The notes beneath the pieces were generated by a model. It was not told the origin of the DNA and did not search any database. It saw only the letters and a program-made list of their open reading frames with translations. Shown here piece after piece: positions 12,858-12,958 of a stretch of 12,958 nt of DNA (position 1 is its first letter; the number at the start of each line of letters is the position of its first letter). Position numbers and translations under genes: made by a program. Source of the stretch: UBA2163 sp964575575 (GTDB lineage: Bacteria; Patescibacteriota; Minisyncoccia; Phycocordibacterales; UBA2163); assembly GCA_964575575.1 (NCBI GenBank), contig CAZNQQ010000019.1, positions 1 to 12,958 of the forward strand. Direction: 5' to 3'.

Positions 12858-12958
12858 TTATAAACTGTTGATTTCTTCGTTTAGGGTATCTACGAGCTGA
12901 GTATTTCCTAGTTTTTCCGCCTCATCGCGAGCTTGTTCGTAGTATTTCTTAGCATTTG
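12858..12958 (-). CDS. C-terminal fragment of a helical, TPR-like protein
   Basis: The frame enters from the right edge and ends at TAA 12858-12860, leaving 32 residues (ending TLNEEINSL). The piece NAKKYYEQARDEAEKLGN resembles the last helix of a tetratricopeptide-type repeat, but it is too short to assign. The next element downstream is the REP hairpin at 12808-12832, which may serve as its terminator, although the run after the stem is A, not T. Confidence 0.55.
   Translation of the reverse strand, partial: NAKKYYEQARDEAEKLGNTQLVDTLNEEINSL

Overview
The window looks like a low-GC chromosome segment from a Candidate Phyla Radiation bacterium (Patescibacteria, probably Parcubacteria/Nomurabacteria-like). 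The evidence is the uS3 N-terminus beginning THTVHPYAHRLGI, the Lys/Ala-rich tail on uL22, a CPR-style REP-associated transposase (YHIYNRGVDKRTIF), an S/T-rich lamin-tail surface protein, and tightly packed genes. TGA acts as a stop, so the Gracilibacteria-type code is unlikely. The taxonomic call is inference. Every supported gene is on the minus strand, so the text below runs from high to low coordinates in transcription order.

Right end (12958 to 11725). This part holds the C-terminus of an alpha-helical protein and then a REP-associated tyrosine transposase (RAYT). The RAYT sits between two direct copies of a REP-like hairpin, and a third copy lies inverted inside its coding sequence. Next is the N-terminus of a membrane-anchored protein that is probably expressed from a leaderless promoter. 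A 100-N scaffold gap follows.

Middle (11724 to 7794). A large secreted modular protein enters from the gap: zinc phospholipase C/P1-nuclease-like domain, acidic linker, Ig/FnIII-like repeats, lamin-tail domain. Next comes about 250 bp with no plausible ORF, bounded by a consensus sigma-70 promoter and an intrinsic terminator. This is the best candidate for an undescribed element: a structured ncRNA, or a terminating leader placed directly upstream of a 52-aa double-CxxC zinc-ribbon gene that I found by hand translation. A 132-aa orphan gene with its own terminator follows.

Ribosomal block (7783 to 4075). Nine ribosomal protein genes (uS19-uL22-uS3-uL16-uL29-uS17-uL14-uL24-uL5) form one self-contained unit with a consensus promoter and a strong terminator. 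The usual flanking genes (uL2 side and uS14 side) are absent. None of these genes has a Shine-Dalgarno sequence, whereas three small non-ribosomal genes nearby have near-perfect ones.

Left end (3979 to 1). A 65-aa Cys-rich protein with a TTG start is followed by a protein made of two tandem GT4 glycosyltransferase domains and a NodU/CmcH-type O-carbamoyltransferase cut by the window edge. The last two probably act together in modifying a surface polysaccharide.
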